Assembly (NCBI GenBank): GCA_030817875.1
Contig: JAUSZU010000001.1
Location: 5,084,001-5,148,000 of the forward strand
Reading direction: 5' to 3'
DNA: 64,000 bases
Origin: Flavobacterium sp. W4I14
Lineage (GTDB): Bacteria; Bacteroidota; Bacteroidia; Sphingobacteriales; Sphingobacteriaceae
Shown here in pieces: positions 49,771-57,787 of the stretch. Made by a program: the position numbers and the translations under genes. The notes beneath the pieces were generated by a model, which was given only the letters and a program-made list of their open reading frames with translations, searched no databases and was not told the DNA's origin. Each line of letters begins with the position of its first letter. Position 1 is the first letter of the stretch.

Positions 49771-50964
49771 TTAGAATTTCTTCAGGGCAATACAATGAGT
49801 AGTTTCACCATAGGTCTGGTCAAGCTTTTTCATCACCTTATAAAGTGCGATGACGGCCGAAAGATAGATGTTGCTTTTCCATTTTTTGTTGTAGGCGGCA
49901 AAACCGCCATGGATCATTTCATTTCGATCATCCTTGAACCTTCGCACCAAAAACTGCAGTTCCACTTTGATAGAAACATAGACTGATTGCTTTTCAGAGT
50001 TTACCCAAGGGGCGATATTCTCCAAGGCAGCGTTTGTCAGCACCGAGGCACGCTCCTGTTTCTCCGAATCAGTTAATGTGGTATCAGCTAGTATAACAGA
50101 AATGTTCCTTGAACGCTGCAGGATTTCCTGATGAAAACTTTCGGCGGCTTTTAGTTTTTCTTTGGTGAGGGTGAGTTGCGGATCATTAATATGTTTGGAT
50201 AGGCTGATGGCGGCAAAGAAATCATAAGGGATATCGTCTTTCCAGTTTGGTTTCATGATCAGGGATTCCATGGACTGAAATTTTCGGATAAATTTTACGG
50301 CCTGATCAACTGTTTCTCCTGGATTTTGGCGGAGGTATAGTTGAGTGCACATTGCTCTAACCATTCCTTCAATCACCACCATTAGCAGAATATTACTGTT
50401 TGCTGCTTTCTGATGGTCAAAATTTGACACAACGCTGGCTAGCAGTTCGCCGTTATAGTCAGATGAGCTGGCAAGATAAGGCAAGATGTATTTCTGGATA
50501 AAAGTAATTTTCTCACCGCAATAAATCCCAAAGGTTTCTGGATCCCTGAGGCCTAAGGCAACTTCATAGTGGTCTTTGACCGTGCCATCTTTGACCCAGT
50601 AAAAATCATTGTCTATGGAATAGCATAGGGAGTACTTGGCGATGTCAAATGGCAACATGCTCTCCGTGAAGTATTTGAGGAGATGCGCTCCAAAAGTGTA
50701 TTTTTTCTCCTTTTTACTGGTCATAAAATCAACCAGGCTTTCGGTCACATACTTTTTGATGGCCTCATCGCTAAGCTCTTTATTGATGCCAATAATAATT
50801 TCCTTCAGGTTAGCGATATTGCTTTCCACTCGTTCCTCTTCCCATTTGGAAGTTAGTTTGGATTTGATGGATTTGTTTTCCTCGAGAAAGCGGTTGGCCA
50901 TTACCCTGGTTTCCCGGAGCTTTTGTTTTCTTTCTTTAAATAGCTTTGCCTTAAGATCCTTCAT
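49771..50964 (-). CDS. HEPN-motif protein (putative RNase effector or sensor)
   Basis: 397 residues, no signal or membrane segment. The N-terminal ~80 residues are highly charged helix (KLFKERKQKLRETRVMANRF). Near the C-terminus, RRFKDDRNEMIHGGF contains the HEPN signature R-x4-6-H as Arg347...His352, followed by helix SAVIALYKVMKKLDQ. HEPN proteins are metal-independent RNases or RNA-binding partners and are common in abortive-infection systems. It stands alone (stop to neighbour 126 bases). Nuclease activity is inferred from the motif only. Confidence 0.65.
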   Translation of the reverse strand: MKDLKAKLFKERKQKLRETRVMANRFLEENKSIKSKLTSKWEEERVESNIANLKEIIIGINKELSDEAIKKYVTESLVDFMTSKKEKKYTFGAHLLKYFTESMLPFDIAKYSLCYSIDNDFYWVKDGTVKDHYEVALGLRDPETFGIYCGEKITFIQKYILPYLASSSDYNGELLASVVSNFDHQKAANSNILLMVVIEGMVRAMCTQLYLRQNPGETVDQAVKFIRKFQSMESLIMKPNWKDDIPYDFFAAISLSKHINDPQLTLTKEKLKAAESFHQEILQRSRNISVILADTTLTDSEKQERASVLTNAALENIAPWVNSEKQSVYVSIKVELQFLVRRFKDDRNEMIHGGFAAYNKKWKSNIYLSAVIALYKVMKKLDQTYGETTHCIALKKF

Positions 50965-51280
50965 ACAATAGCTAAAGTACCGAAGTAATTCTTTATATAA
51001 AACTATGTCAACTAAGCATTGATGAAACTGCTAATTGCCTTGTCAAAACCTGCTTAGGTTTTTTCTTACCGAAGAGCCAATTGAACATAGAGCGTTAATA
51101 TAATAAGCGGATAAAAAGAACAATAAAATAATTTATGTTCCAGCCAATAAAAATCCATCAAAATTAATTCGTGTGGTGCACAGGGATTTATTGCTAAACC
51201 ATTTGATATATAAGCTGATGGAACAGGTTGGCCACTGCATCTGCCACAATTAACAAAAATATGCTTACCAATGAATTTGT
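50965..51280. other. Intergenic stretch without a gene
   Basis: AT-rich; no coding frame, hairpin or repeat that I can support beyond a promoter for the HEPN gene on the minus strand. Confidence 0.45.
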
Positions 51281-51760
51281 TTAACAGCCGGTAGGAAAAG
51301 TTTCATGGATATAAATACGCTTGGGGTAATAATATAGGTTTAGCAACTGGCATAAGTCAGTAGAAGCTCCTTTTAGATCTGTATCCAATAAATTGAGTTT
51401 AAAACCCAAGGCTGGTGAGGAATCAACGGAAACGGATAGCCGTTCGTCAATAATCTGTATATCTGTTATTGCGCCCCATTGGATAAATCTTGCATGCTCA
51501 TAATAGTGAATCCCTTCGTCGGATACCGTTAACAGTATTGTTTCTGCTCCCTGCTTAGATCTGTAAGCTAACACCTGAATAACCAATAATGTAAATATAA
51601 GTACTGCTACATAATAAAAAAGCTGATGTATAACGTCTTCTTCTTCGGCAACATAAGAAATGATCATCAAGATAAAGACGCTAAGCAAACTGATAGCTAC
51701 CATAACGGAACAACCAACATAGTTGCGCACTCTTCTATGTAAGACTATTTTATCTTTCAT
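51281..51760 (-). CDS. Two-helix membrane protein with C-terminal PH-like domain
   Basis: 159 residues. Two transmembrane helices (about 18-36 CSVMVAISLLSVFILMIISY, 45-65 FYYVAVLIFTLLVIQVLAYR), then a small beta domain: TILLTVSDEGIHYYEHARFI QWG pattern ('l.vtdeGi.y.....i.W..I..i') resembles bacterial PH/STM3941-type modules, which often occur in orphan immunity-like genes. The start overlaps the remnant gene upstream as TGATG. Function unknown. Confidence 0.65.
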   Translation of the reverse strand: MKDKIVLHRRVRNYVGCSVMVAISLLSVFILMIISYVAEEEDVIHQLFYYVAVLIFTLLVIQVLAYRSKQGAETILLTVSDEGIHYYEHARFIQWGAITDIQIIDERLSVSVDSSPALGFKLNLLDTDLKGASTDLCQLLNLYYYPKRIYIHETFPTGC

Positions 51761-51954
51761 CAGAATTCATTGATTTCCATATTCTGGGGAGACCATAAAC
51801 TTTTGTAAATCAGTTCTCGGCACAGCTTAAACAAGGGATCTATATCCCAGGATACTTCAATTTTAGGATCATCACAGCGAGCAGCCTTATAAACTTTATT
51901 GACCGGCCACTCCTCTTCTACAAGATTTAAAAATACATAACCATATTCTCCGTT
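51760..51954 (-). pseudogene. 3' remnant of a small gene upstream of the two-helix protein
   Basis: An open frame of 64 codons following a TAG with no start codon: NGEYGYVFLNLVEEEWPVNK ... WDIDPLFKLCRELIYKSLW, ending INEF, with its stop overlapping the next ATG (TGATG). Such overlap shows that it was once translated with that gene. Acidic composition resembles immunity proteins. The 5' half has been lost. Confidence 0.5.
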
Positions 51955-52096
51955 CTAAAATTAAAAAAAAAGAAGCTTAATCATAATAATTTGTTTCCCG
52001 CTCTTTACCATCGATAAATATAACCTACTCTTCAAGAATATGTGAATCACCTAAGCTCTTGATCCGACTTTTATGGATCGGAAGAAACTGGAATTT

Positions 52097-52153
52097 GGCA
52101 GGCCATTAAACCCCAGTATTAACGTGGTGAAACCGTCGGTTATCGTGGTGAAA
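52097..52153. repeat. Interspersed ~50-bp repeat, copy 2
   Basis: GGCAGGCCATTAAACC, AGTATTAACGTGGTGAAACC and GGTTATCGTGGTGAAA; the best-preserved of three copies. The rest of 51955-52370 has no gene. Confidence 0.8.
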
Positions 52154-52256
52154 GGAACATTGAGCACCGTTAAATAAATGGAATAATCTAATCTTATTTT
52201 AGATTCGCCGTGAGCAATCGCCCGCCTGCATCGGAGAATCATAACCATTTTTTACC

Positions 52257-52286
52257 AAAAGCCGTTCCAGATTTGAATCGGCTTTT
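52257..52286 (+). terminator. Orphan terminator-like hairpin
   Basis: An 8-bp stem AAAAGCCG/CGGCTTTT plus T; there is no intact plus-strand gene before it, so the gene it served is probably lost. Confidence 0.55.
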
Positions 52287-52400
52287 TATGCAGAAAGTTT
52301 GGTGCTTTTATAGGTGACTCTTTACTGTTTTACGTTCTGTGGCTTAATAAGCCCTCAGATTTTATGATATTTGTTAGATCAACATTATAGCAACCATTCT

Positions 52401-53348
52401 GTGAAAATCGCAAAATATTACCTGGCCGCTGTATTCGCTTATGCGACCTGGGGCTTTTTTAGTTTAGTTTTAAAACCTTTGAGCGGATATTCTTCGGTGG
52501 ATATTTTATTTTACCGCATTTTTAGCTGCGCGATACTGATGCTATTCATTACCGCCTTGTTTAAACGTGCCGAACTGGTTAAAACCTTTTCTAATTTTAA
52601 GGCCTTACCTGCTAAGAAGAAACGAAATATGCTTTTGCTGAATGTAGGTGGAAGTGTCTTTTTAAATATCAACTGGTTCTCGTTTATTTACGTGCTTAAC
52701 CATGTAAGCATTAAGGCTACCTCGCTAGCCTACCTGGTATGCCCCATTATTACCACATTGCTTGCTTACTGGCTTTTGCACGAAAAGCTCAATAAAGTAC
52801 AATGGGCAGCCGTTGCATTAAGTATACTTGGATGCTTAATGCTATCGTATGCCAATATTATGGACATGGTTTACGGCATTGTTATTGGCTTTACGTATGC
52901 CGCCTACCTAGTAAGCCAGCGTAAAAGTGTTGGGTTTGATAAGTTTATCCTGCTCACCTTTCACATTTCGCTTTCAGCGCTGATGTTGCTGCCCTTTTAC
53001 CCTGCCTATGGCGGACCGGTACCTACAGCGGCACAATTTTGGTTACTGATAGAAATTATAGCAGTTGGTTTTACCGTGATTCCACTCTTTTTGAATTTGT
53101 ATTCCTTAAAGGGCTTGAACTCATCAACAGTGGGTATGTTGCTTAATATTAACCCAATTATTGGGTTTGCTATAGCAGCTTTGGTATTTCATGAGCCCAT
53201 TACCCCATTACAAATGTCGGCATATAGTATCATTTTCGTATCGGTTGTTGTTTTTAATGTGCATTCCCTTTTTAAAAAAAAGCAAAGACAGCTGCCTGGT
53301 AGGGATAATCTGGATTCTGCGACAGAACCTGGTTACTTAAAAGAGTAA
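52401..53348 (+). CDS. EamA/RarD-type drug/metabolite transporter
   Basis: 315 residues from a GTG giving (M)KIAKYYLAAVFAYATWGFFS, which matches the usual start; a TTG ten codons upstream is an alternative. Ten transmembrane helices in two EamA repeats (the second begins MVYGIVIGFTYAAYLVSQRK). The opening 'ATWGFFSLVLKPL...DILFYRI' and LAYLVCPIITTLLAYWLLHE are RarD/EamA signatures. Inner-membrane permease with unknown substrate, possibly an exporter of metabolites. Confidence 0.9.
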   Translation: MKIAKYYLAAVFAYATWGFFSLVLKPLSGYSSVDILFYRIFSCAILMLFITALFKRAELVKTFSNFKALPAKKKRNMLLLNVGGSVFLNINWFSFIYVLNHVSIKATSLAYLVCPIITTLLAYWLLHEKLNKVQWAAVALSILGCLMLSYANIMDMVYGIVIGFTYAAYLVSQRKSVGFDKFILLTFHISLSALMLLPFYPAYGGPVPTAAQFWLLIEIIAVGFTVIPLFLNLYSLKGLNSSTVGMLLNINPIIGFAIAALVFHEPITPLQMSAYSIIFVSVVVFNVHSLFKKKQRQLPGRDNLDSATEPGYLKE

Positions 53349-53383
53349 AGATAATTCTGCTTTTTATTGTAAGCGCATAAATC

Positions 53384-53437
53384 AGGCAGGCAATTAAACC
53401 TTAGTATTAACGTGGTGAAACCATTGGTTCCCGTGGA
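53384..53437. repeat. Interspersed ~50-bp repeat, copy 3
   Basis: AATTAAACCTTAGTATTAAC, then GTGGTGAAACCATTGGTT and CCGTGGAA; lies between convergent genes. Confidence 0.78.
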
Positions 53438-53456
53438 ATAGTTACTGTTGCTTCTA

Positions 53457-54008
53457 CTAAATTTTTAGATCAAATCTACCTTCAGTAGCATTTATGATTT
53501 CGCAGCCCTGTTTTTCAAGAACAAACTCAAAGGAACCAGAAATTACTTTCTCAGTCAGGTCCAATTTGGTAATTTTCAGGACACCTTTTGGAACAATTTC
53601 ATGGGAGCTGTAAGTGCAACTTTCTGTTTTATAAAAGCTCACAAGAACTTTGTCTTTATCAATAGAATAGGTTCCTGTTTTACTGATATTGTAACTGGCG
53701 ATCGCTACGCTTTGAAACTGGTCTCCATCCAGATACCGATGTGCAGTAATATTCAGGGTTCCTCCATTGAAATTTGCATCATATGTAATGTTTAGCTTAT
53801 TCTGGAGCAACGCTCCTTTTGGCAGCCATACCCTTCCATTGAGTACAAAGCCGAAGGTGTTAGCGCCATTCTGGGTTAATGCAGGCAATTCCTCCTCTTT
53901 GGTTAATGATGTTTCTTTTTTGCATTTCACGCCGCTCATAGAAAGGCAGCAGACTGAAATGATCAGTAGTGTGAGTTTGTTGATTTTCACGCGTTTTAGA
54001 TGTGACAT
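53457..54008 (-). CDS. DUF6252-like lipoprotein
   Basis: 183 residues from MSHLKRVKINKL. Lipobox near SMSGVKC followed by KKE. The mature part begins ELPALTQNGANTFGFVLNGR and VWLPKG, the opening of the DUF6252-like family ('LP.aTq.G.nTfgf.vnG.vw.p'), and ends IISGSFEF-type sequence (KVISGSFEFVLEKQGCEI, GRFDLKI). All-beta, surface or periplasmic, function unknown. Often found as single genes scattered in Bacteroidota. Confidence 0.8.
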   Translation of the reverse strand: MSHLKRVKINKLTLLIISVCCLSMSGVKCKKETSLTKEEELPALTQNGANTFGFVLNGRVWLPKGALLQNKLNITYDANFNGGTLNITAHRYLDGDQFQSVAIASYNISKTGTYSIDKDKVLVSFYKTESCTYSSHEIVPKGVLKITKLDLTEKVISGSFEFVLEKQGCEIINATEGRFDLKI

Positions 54009-54157
54009 AAAAATAAACAAAAAAAGTTATGGATTGAATTTTTTAACGTTAAGTTTTTGTTAAATCATTCCATTAATAGATACACTATTATTCAGAATAC
54101 TCGGCAGCTATGCTTAAAGTCCTTTTCTTATGCTGTAAATACACGATAAAACAAGAA

Positions 54158-54186
54158 AGCGGGAAAAACCAAAGGCTCTTCCCGCT
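54158..54186. terminator. Hairpin after the second YIPRALI relic
   Basis: An 8-bp stem AGCGGGAA/TTCCCGCT; follows the relic stop on the minus strand with TTTCTTGTTTT. Confidence 0.65.
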
Positions 54187-54189
54187 CAT

Positions 54190-54249
54190 CTAAATTAACG
54201 CTCTCGGAATATAAACGCCATCGCTGGCAAAATGTTTTGTGCGATTTAA
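54190..54249 (-). pseudogene. Second YIPRALI-type 3' relic
   Basis: Open frame LNRTKHFASDGVYIPRALI, stop, then hairpin; no start. It matches the end of the relic at 20928-21062. Confidence 0.45.
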
Positions 54250-54265
54250 AAAAAAATGAACTAAT

Positions 54266-55289
54266 CTATCTCCATCCAAGTCCCGGTGCAACGTGTTCCA
54301 GAATGGCAGATAGCACATGGATGTTGTAATCTACGCCCAAGGTATTTGGAATGGTCAATAATACCGTATCCGCTTCCTGTATCGCCTCATCGGCAGCCAG
54401 TTCCTTTATCAGCTGATCGGGTTCAGCAGCATATCCCCGACCGAAAACCGCCCTCTGGGTTGGCTCGATATAGCCAAAACTATCCGCCCCCTTTCCCCTG
54501 CTGCCCGAAATAATACCTGTCCTGATCGTTCATCAGCGCAAATATTGAACGGCTGACAGAAACCCTTGGCTCGCGATCATGTCCGGCTTTTCTCCAGGCC
54601 TCCTTATACAGCCTGATCTGCTCGGCCTGCTGGATGTGGAAGGGTTTACCGTTTTCATCAAACTTCAAGGTAGAGCTTTGCAGGTACATCCCATGCTCTG
54701 CCGCCCAAACAGCGGTCGCATTGGAAGCGGCTCCCCACCAGATGCGCTCGCGCAGTCCCTCTGAATATGGTTCCAGCCTTAACAGTCCCGGCGGATTCGG
54801 AAACATTGGGTTTGGATTAGGCCTTGCAAAACCTTCGCCTTTCAATCTTTCCAAAAACTCCAAAGCCTTTTGCCTACCCATATCAGCATCGTTCTCTCCA
54901 TCCTTTGGTGCAAAACCGAAATGCCGCCAGCCTTCAATCACCTGCTCGGGCGAACCCCTGCTGATGCCCAGTTGTAACCTGCCACCAGAGATGAGGTCGG
55001 CCGCACCGGCATCCTCAACCATATATAAAGGGTTTTCATAGCGCATATCGATAACGCCCGTTCCGATTTCGATCTTAGCAGTTTTTGCGCCAATGGCCGA
55101 AAGCAGCGGAAAGGGCGATGCCAATTGCTTTGCAAAATGGTGTACCCTGAAGTACGCTCCGTCAAGGCCGATTTCTTCGGCCGCAACGGCAAGGTCGATT
55201 GATTGTAGCAAAGTATCACTAGCAGTACGCGCCTGATATGAGGGATGTTCCGACCAATGCCCGAACGATAAAAATCCGATTTTCTTCAT
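54266..55289 (-). pseudogene. LLM-class flavin-dependent oxidoreductase, frameshifted
   Basis: The first part (MKKIGFLSFGHWSEHP start, 55289) runs in frame to YYFGQQGKGGG then stops at 54480. A run of five C (54487-54491, plus strand) contains one base too many: removing one restores GKGADSFGYIEPTQRAVFGR and an open frame to a stop at 54266 (…LEHVAPGLGWR). The restored protein (about 340 residues) is a luciferase-like monooxygenase fold (LAVAAEEIGLDGAYFRVHHF, TGVIDMRYENP, DLISGGRLQLGISRG). Either a genuine pseudogene or a homopolymer sequencing error. Confidence 0.85.
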
Positions 55290-55408
55290 TTCATTAATTG
55301 CTAAACCCAAAGTTACCATTACTCCTATAGCGTAAAGGTCATTGTGTAGTCATAACCTCTACTACCTTCAGCAAACAATAGCCCGGGCTAATTGTTCCAA
55401 AGTCAGTC

Positions 55409-55933
55409 ATGTCAAGAAGAAAACAGATACGGTCAAAGGAGCAGTTCGCTGCTGCGCTCGAACTGGAAAGAGCGGGCGATCATGCTGCCGCATTAAAACT
55501 CTACCAGAAATCTGCAATGACAGATCCTGCCAATTCCCATGCTTGGAACAGGCAGATGGTGCTTTTGCGCAAAGCTAAATCAAAAGAAGCTGAGGTTAAG
55601 CTCATCAAACTGGCCATAGCCGAATACCAGAAATCCCACGAAACCAAACAACAAGATTGGCTGAAAGAAAACCGGGCCAAGGCAGACAGCACCCGGGAAC
55701 TGGCCCGTGTACTCGGTCTTTTGGAACCAACAGGCCTTCCGAAAAGGGACGACACCATCATCGAGAAATGGCAGACCAGGCTATACCTGCTTGAATATCG
55801 CATCAAAAATGCACGGAAGAAGAAAACCTCGTCCAAAAAGCCTGTAAGCAAATCGCCAAAAAGTGCAGCTCCTTCACCTAAAAAGCTTAATCAAAACGCC
55901 GCTACTAAATTCAAGCCAGCAAAAAAGCAATAA
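55409..55933 (+). CDS. TPR-type protein with lysine-rich tail
   Basis: 174 residues. Two tetratricopeptide-like units at the start (AALELERAGDHAAALKLYQK, AWNRQMVLLRKAKSKEAEVK), a helical middle (DDTIIEKWQTRLYLLEYRIK) and a Lys/Ser/Pro-rich tail (KKKTSSKKPVSKSPKSAAPS) typical of disordered nucleic-acid-contacting extensions. No signal peptide. No specific family or role can be named. Confidence 0.75.
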   Translation: MSRRKQIRSKEQFAAALELERAGDHAAALKLYQKSAMTDPANSHAWNRQMVLLRKAKSKEAEVKLIKLAIAEYQKSHETKQQDWLKENRAKADSTRELARVLGLLEPTGLPKRDDTIIEKWQTRLYLLEYRIKNARKKKTSSKKPVSKSPKSAAPSPKKLNQNAATKFKPAKKQ

Positions 55934-55986
55934 GATCAATCCAAGCTGATCTCCTTCGCCAGCGATTCCGGCAGATGCCCAGCATA

Positions 55987-56748
55987 CTAATAGGTATCCC
56001 TAACGATCTGGCGCAGCATATTCAGGTTGGCATGCGCCTCTCCCATGGTATTATTGAAGTACACGAACACCTTTTTGCCTTCCGAAAGCCACTCGGTTAC
56101 ATAGCTTGCATACTCATACAATACGTCGTCAGAATAGCTTCCCCTATAGTTTCCTCCCGGACCATGAAACCTGAGGTAGATAAAATCAGGATGGCTTTCT
56201 CGCACAGGAGAACTGGCAGGCGACTTATCGTGGACCACCATACCAAGCTCAAACTCGTCCAAAAGCTCATACACCTCATCTATATATAAAGAAGCATGCC
56301 GAAATTCCAAAGCGATCTTCCACTCACCAAAAGGATTATTATCCCTAAGCACCGACATCAGAAAGCGCAGCTGCGCAAAATGAGAAATCCTTATGCTCGG
56401 GGGGAACTGTACCAAAAGACAACCCTTTTTCTCCTCAACATGCGAAATGACCGAAAAGAACCTGGACACGAGCTCTGGATCAAAGGCTAAGTCCTTGTTA
56501 TGGGTAATCTCCTTGAAAAGCTTAAATGTAAAACGAAATTCCTCGGGCACATCCGCCGCCCACCTTTTCATCGTGGAAACCTGCGGTATCTTATAAAAGG
56601 AAGAATTGATCTCGATAGAATCCATCAGCGAGGCGTAATAGCACAGCCTGCTCTTCTCCTGGAATTCTTTCGGGTAGTGCAATTTATTGGGAACCGGTAA
56701 CAGTAGCCCGCTGGTACCCGAGTAATAGTTTTCAAAGGCTATGTCCAT
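55987..56748 (-). CDS. DUF72 family protein
   Basis: 253 residues from MDIAFENYYSGTSGLLLP; an upstream ATG adds a non-conserved segment and is rejected. TIM-barrel-like DUF72 (YecE) signatures: YYSGTSG, MDSIEINSSFYKIPQ, FRFTFKLFKEITH, LVQFPPSI, IALEFRHASLY, YLRFHGPGGNYRGSYSDD and VFVYFNNTMGEAHANLNML. Function unknown; the family is widespread and sometimes linked to metal or nucleic-acid metabolism. Confidence 0.9.
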   Translation of the reverse strand: MDIAFENYYSGTSGLLLPVPNKLHYPKEFQEKSRLCYYASLMDSIEINSSFYKIPQVSTMKRWAADVPEEFRFTFKLFKEITHNKDLAFDPELVSRFFSVISHVEEKKGCLLVQFPPSIRISHFAQLRFLMSVLRDNNPFGEWKIALEFRHASLYIDEVYELLDEFELGMVVHDKSPASSPVRESHPDFIYLRFHGPGGNYRGSYSDDVLYEYASYVTEWLSEGKKVFVYFNNTMGEAHANLNMLRQIVRDTY

Positions 56749-56985
56749 ATTCTCCAAACAACCAGGACAGAAAATTGTTGAGTGGGGCCAGATAGAAGAA
56801 AACAAATCGCGTCCGAATGCTATTTATCAAAATAACAAAAAATCACCGAACAGTTTTAAGCATGCTTAACAAATGCAGTAATGAATTTCTCATTAGGCAG
56901 TAAAAGTACCGGCCTGTCTTTTCCCTTTTCTCCACCAAAACACCAATCTTTTCAACATTTCATTATTTACTAACATTTTTAGTAT

Positions 56986-56993
56986 TATGTTTG
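56986..56993 (+). promoter_or_regulatory. -7 element of the imuA-imuB-dnaE2 operon
   Basis: TATGTTTG fits TAnnTTTG; 51 bases before the imuA start. No recognisable LexA box. Confidence 0.5.
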
Positions 56994-57044
56994 TTATTAA
57001 ATTATAGAAGTTAATTGATATAGCTAATAATTTTAGTAATTGAG

Positions 57045-57782
57045 ATGGAGACTAAAAGCGAATTGGTACATAAACTGCAACAGGATATCCTAATGTGGCA
57101 GGGCTTAAAGCCTGCTTCTGCCAGTAAGGCGGAGCAGATTGGCCTTGGTGCAATTGAAGATGCTTTTCCCGGCGGGGTGTTTCCAAAACGGGCTATCCAT
57201 GAGTTTATTACTGTTTTTCCGGAAGATGCTGCTGCCAGCGATGGCTTTATTGCCGGGCTGCTAGCTGCTTTAATGAAAGATGGAGCGGCCTGCATATGGA
57301 TCAGTACGGCCAGGCGTTTGTTCCCGGCAGCGCTAAGTGCTTTCAATGTAGCGCCTGAACGGATCATTTTTATGGATGTTGATACAGAAAAGGATGCCCT
57401 TTGGATAATGGAGGAAGCATTGCGGTGTGAGGGCTTAGCTGCTGTGGTGGCTGAGGTTGATGCCTTGAGCCTGGTTGAATCGAGAAGATTACAGCTTGCA
57501 GTGGAAGAAAGTGGTGTTACCGGATTTATCCTGCGCAAAGATGCGCGAAGAATGGCCAGTACCATTGCTACTGCCCGATGGCAGATTAGCCCATTGCCGA
57601 GTGTTTTGGAAGAAGGCATGCCAGGCCTCGGTTTTCCACGCTGGCAGGTAAACCTGCTGAAGGTAAGAAACGGGGTTCCGGGAAGCTGGATAATGGAATG
57701 GGCCGGAGAAGGCTTTTTAGAAGTAAAACGGGTATTGCAGCAAGATGGCTGGAGAACAGGTGAAAACAGGCAGATTGGGTAA
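57045..57782 (+). CDS. imuA: ImuA-like RecA-related mutagenesis protein
   Basis: 245 residues. A RecA/SulA-like fold with degenerate nucleotide site: AIEDAFPGGVFPKRAIHEFI and FIAGLLAALMKDGAACIWIS, then FMDVDTEKDALWIMEEALRC, AAVVAEVDALSLVESRRLQL. ImuA is the accessory subunit that brings ImuB and DnaE2 to damaged DNA. It begins the three-gene operon imuA-imuB-dnaE2 (5- and 8-base gaps), the damage-induced mutasome found in many bacteria lacking DinB/UmuCD. Confidence 0.88.
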   Translation: METKSELVHKLQQDILMWQGLKPASASKAEQIGLGAIEDAFPGGVFPKRAIHEFITVFPEDAAASDGFIAGLLAALMKDGAACIWISTARRLFPAALSAFNVAPERIIFMDVDTEKDALWIMEEALRCEGLAAVVAEVDALSLVESRRLQLAVEESGVTGFILRKDARRMASTIATARWQISPLPSVLEEGMPGLGFPRWQVNLLKVRNGVPGSWIMEWAGEGFLEVKRVLQQDGWRTGENRQIG

Positions 57783-57787
57783 AAGAT

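Noticed and set aside
52051..52248. 65-codon minus-strand frame
   Set aside because: Consists mostly of the interspersed repeat; no start context.
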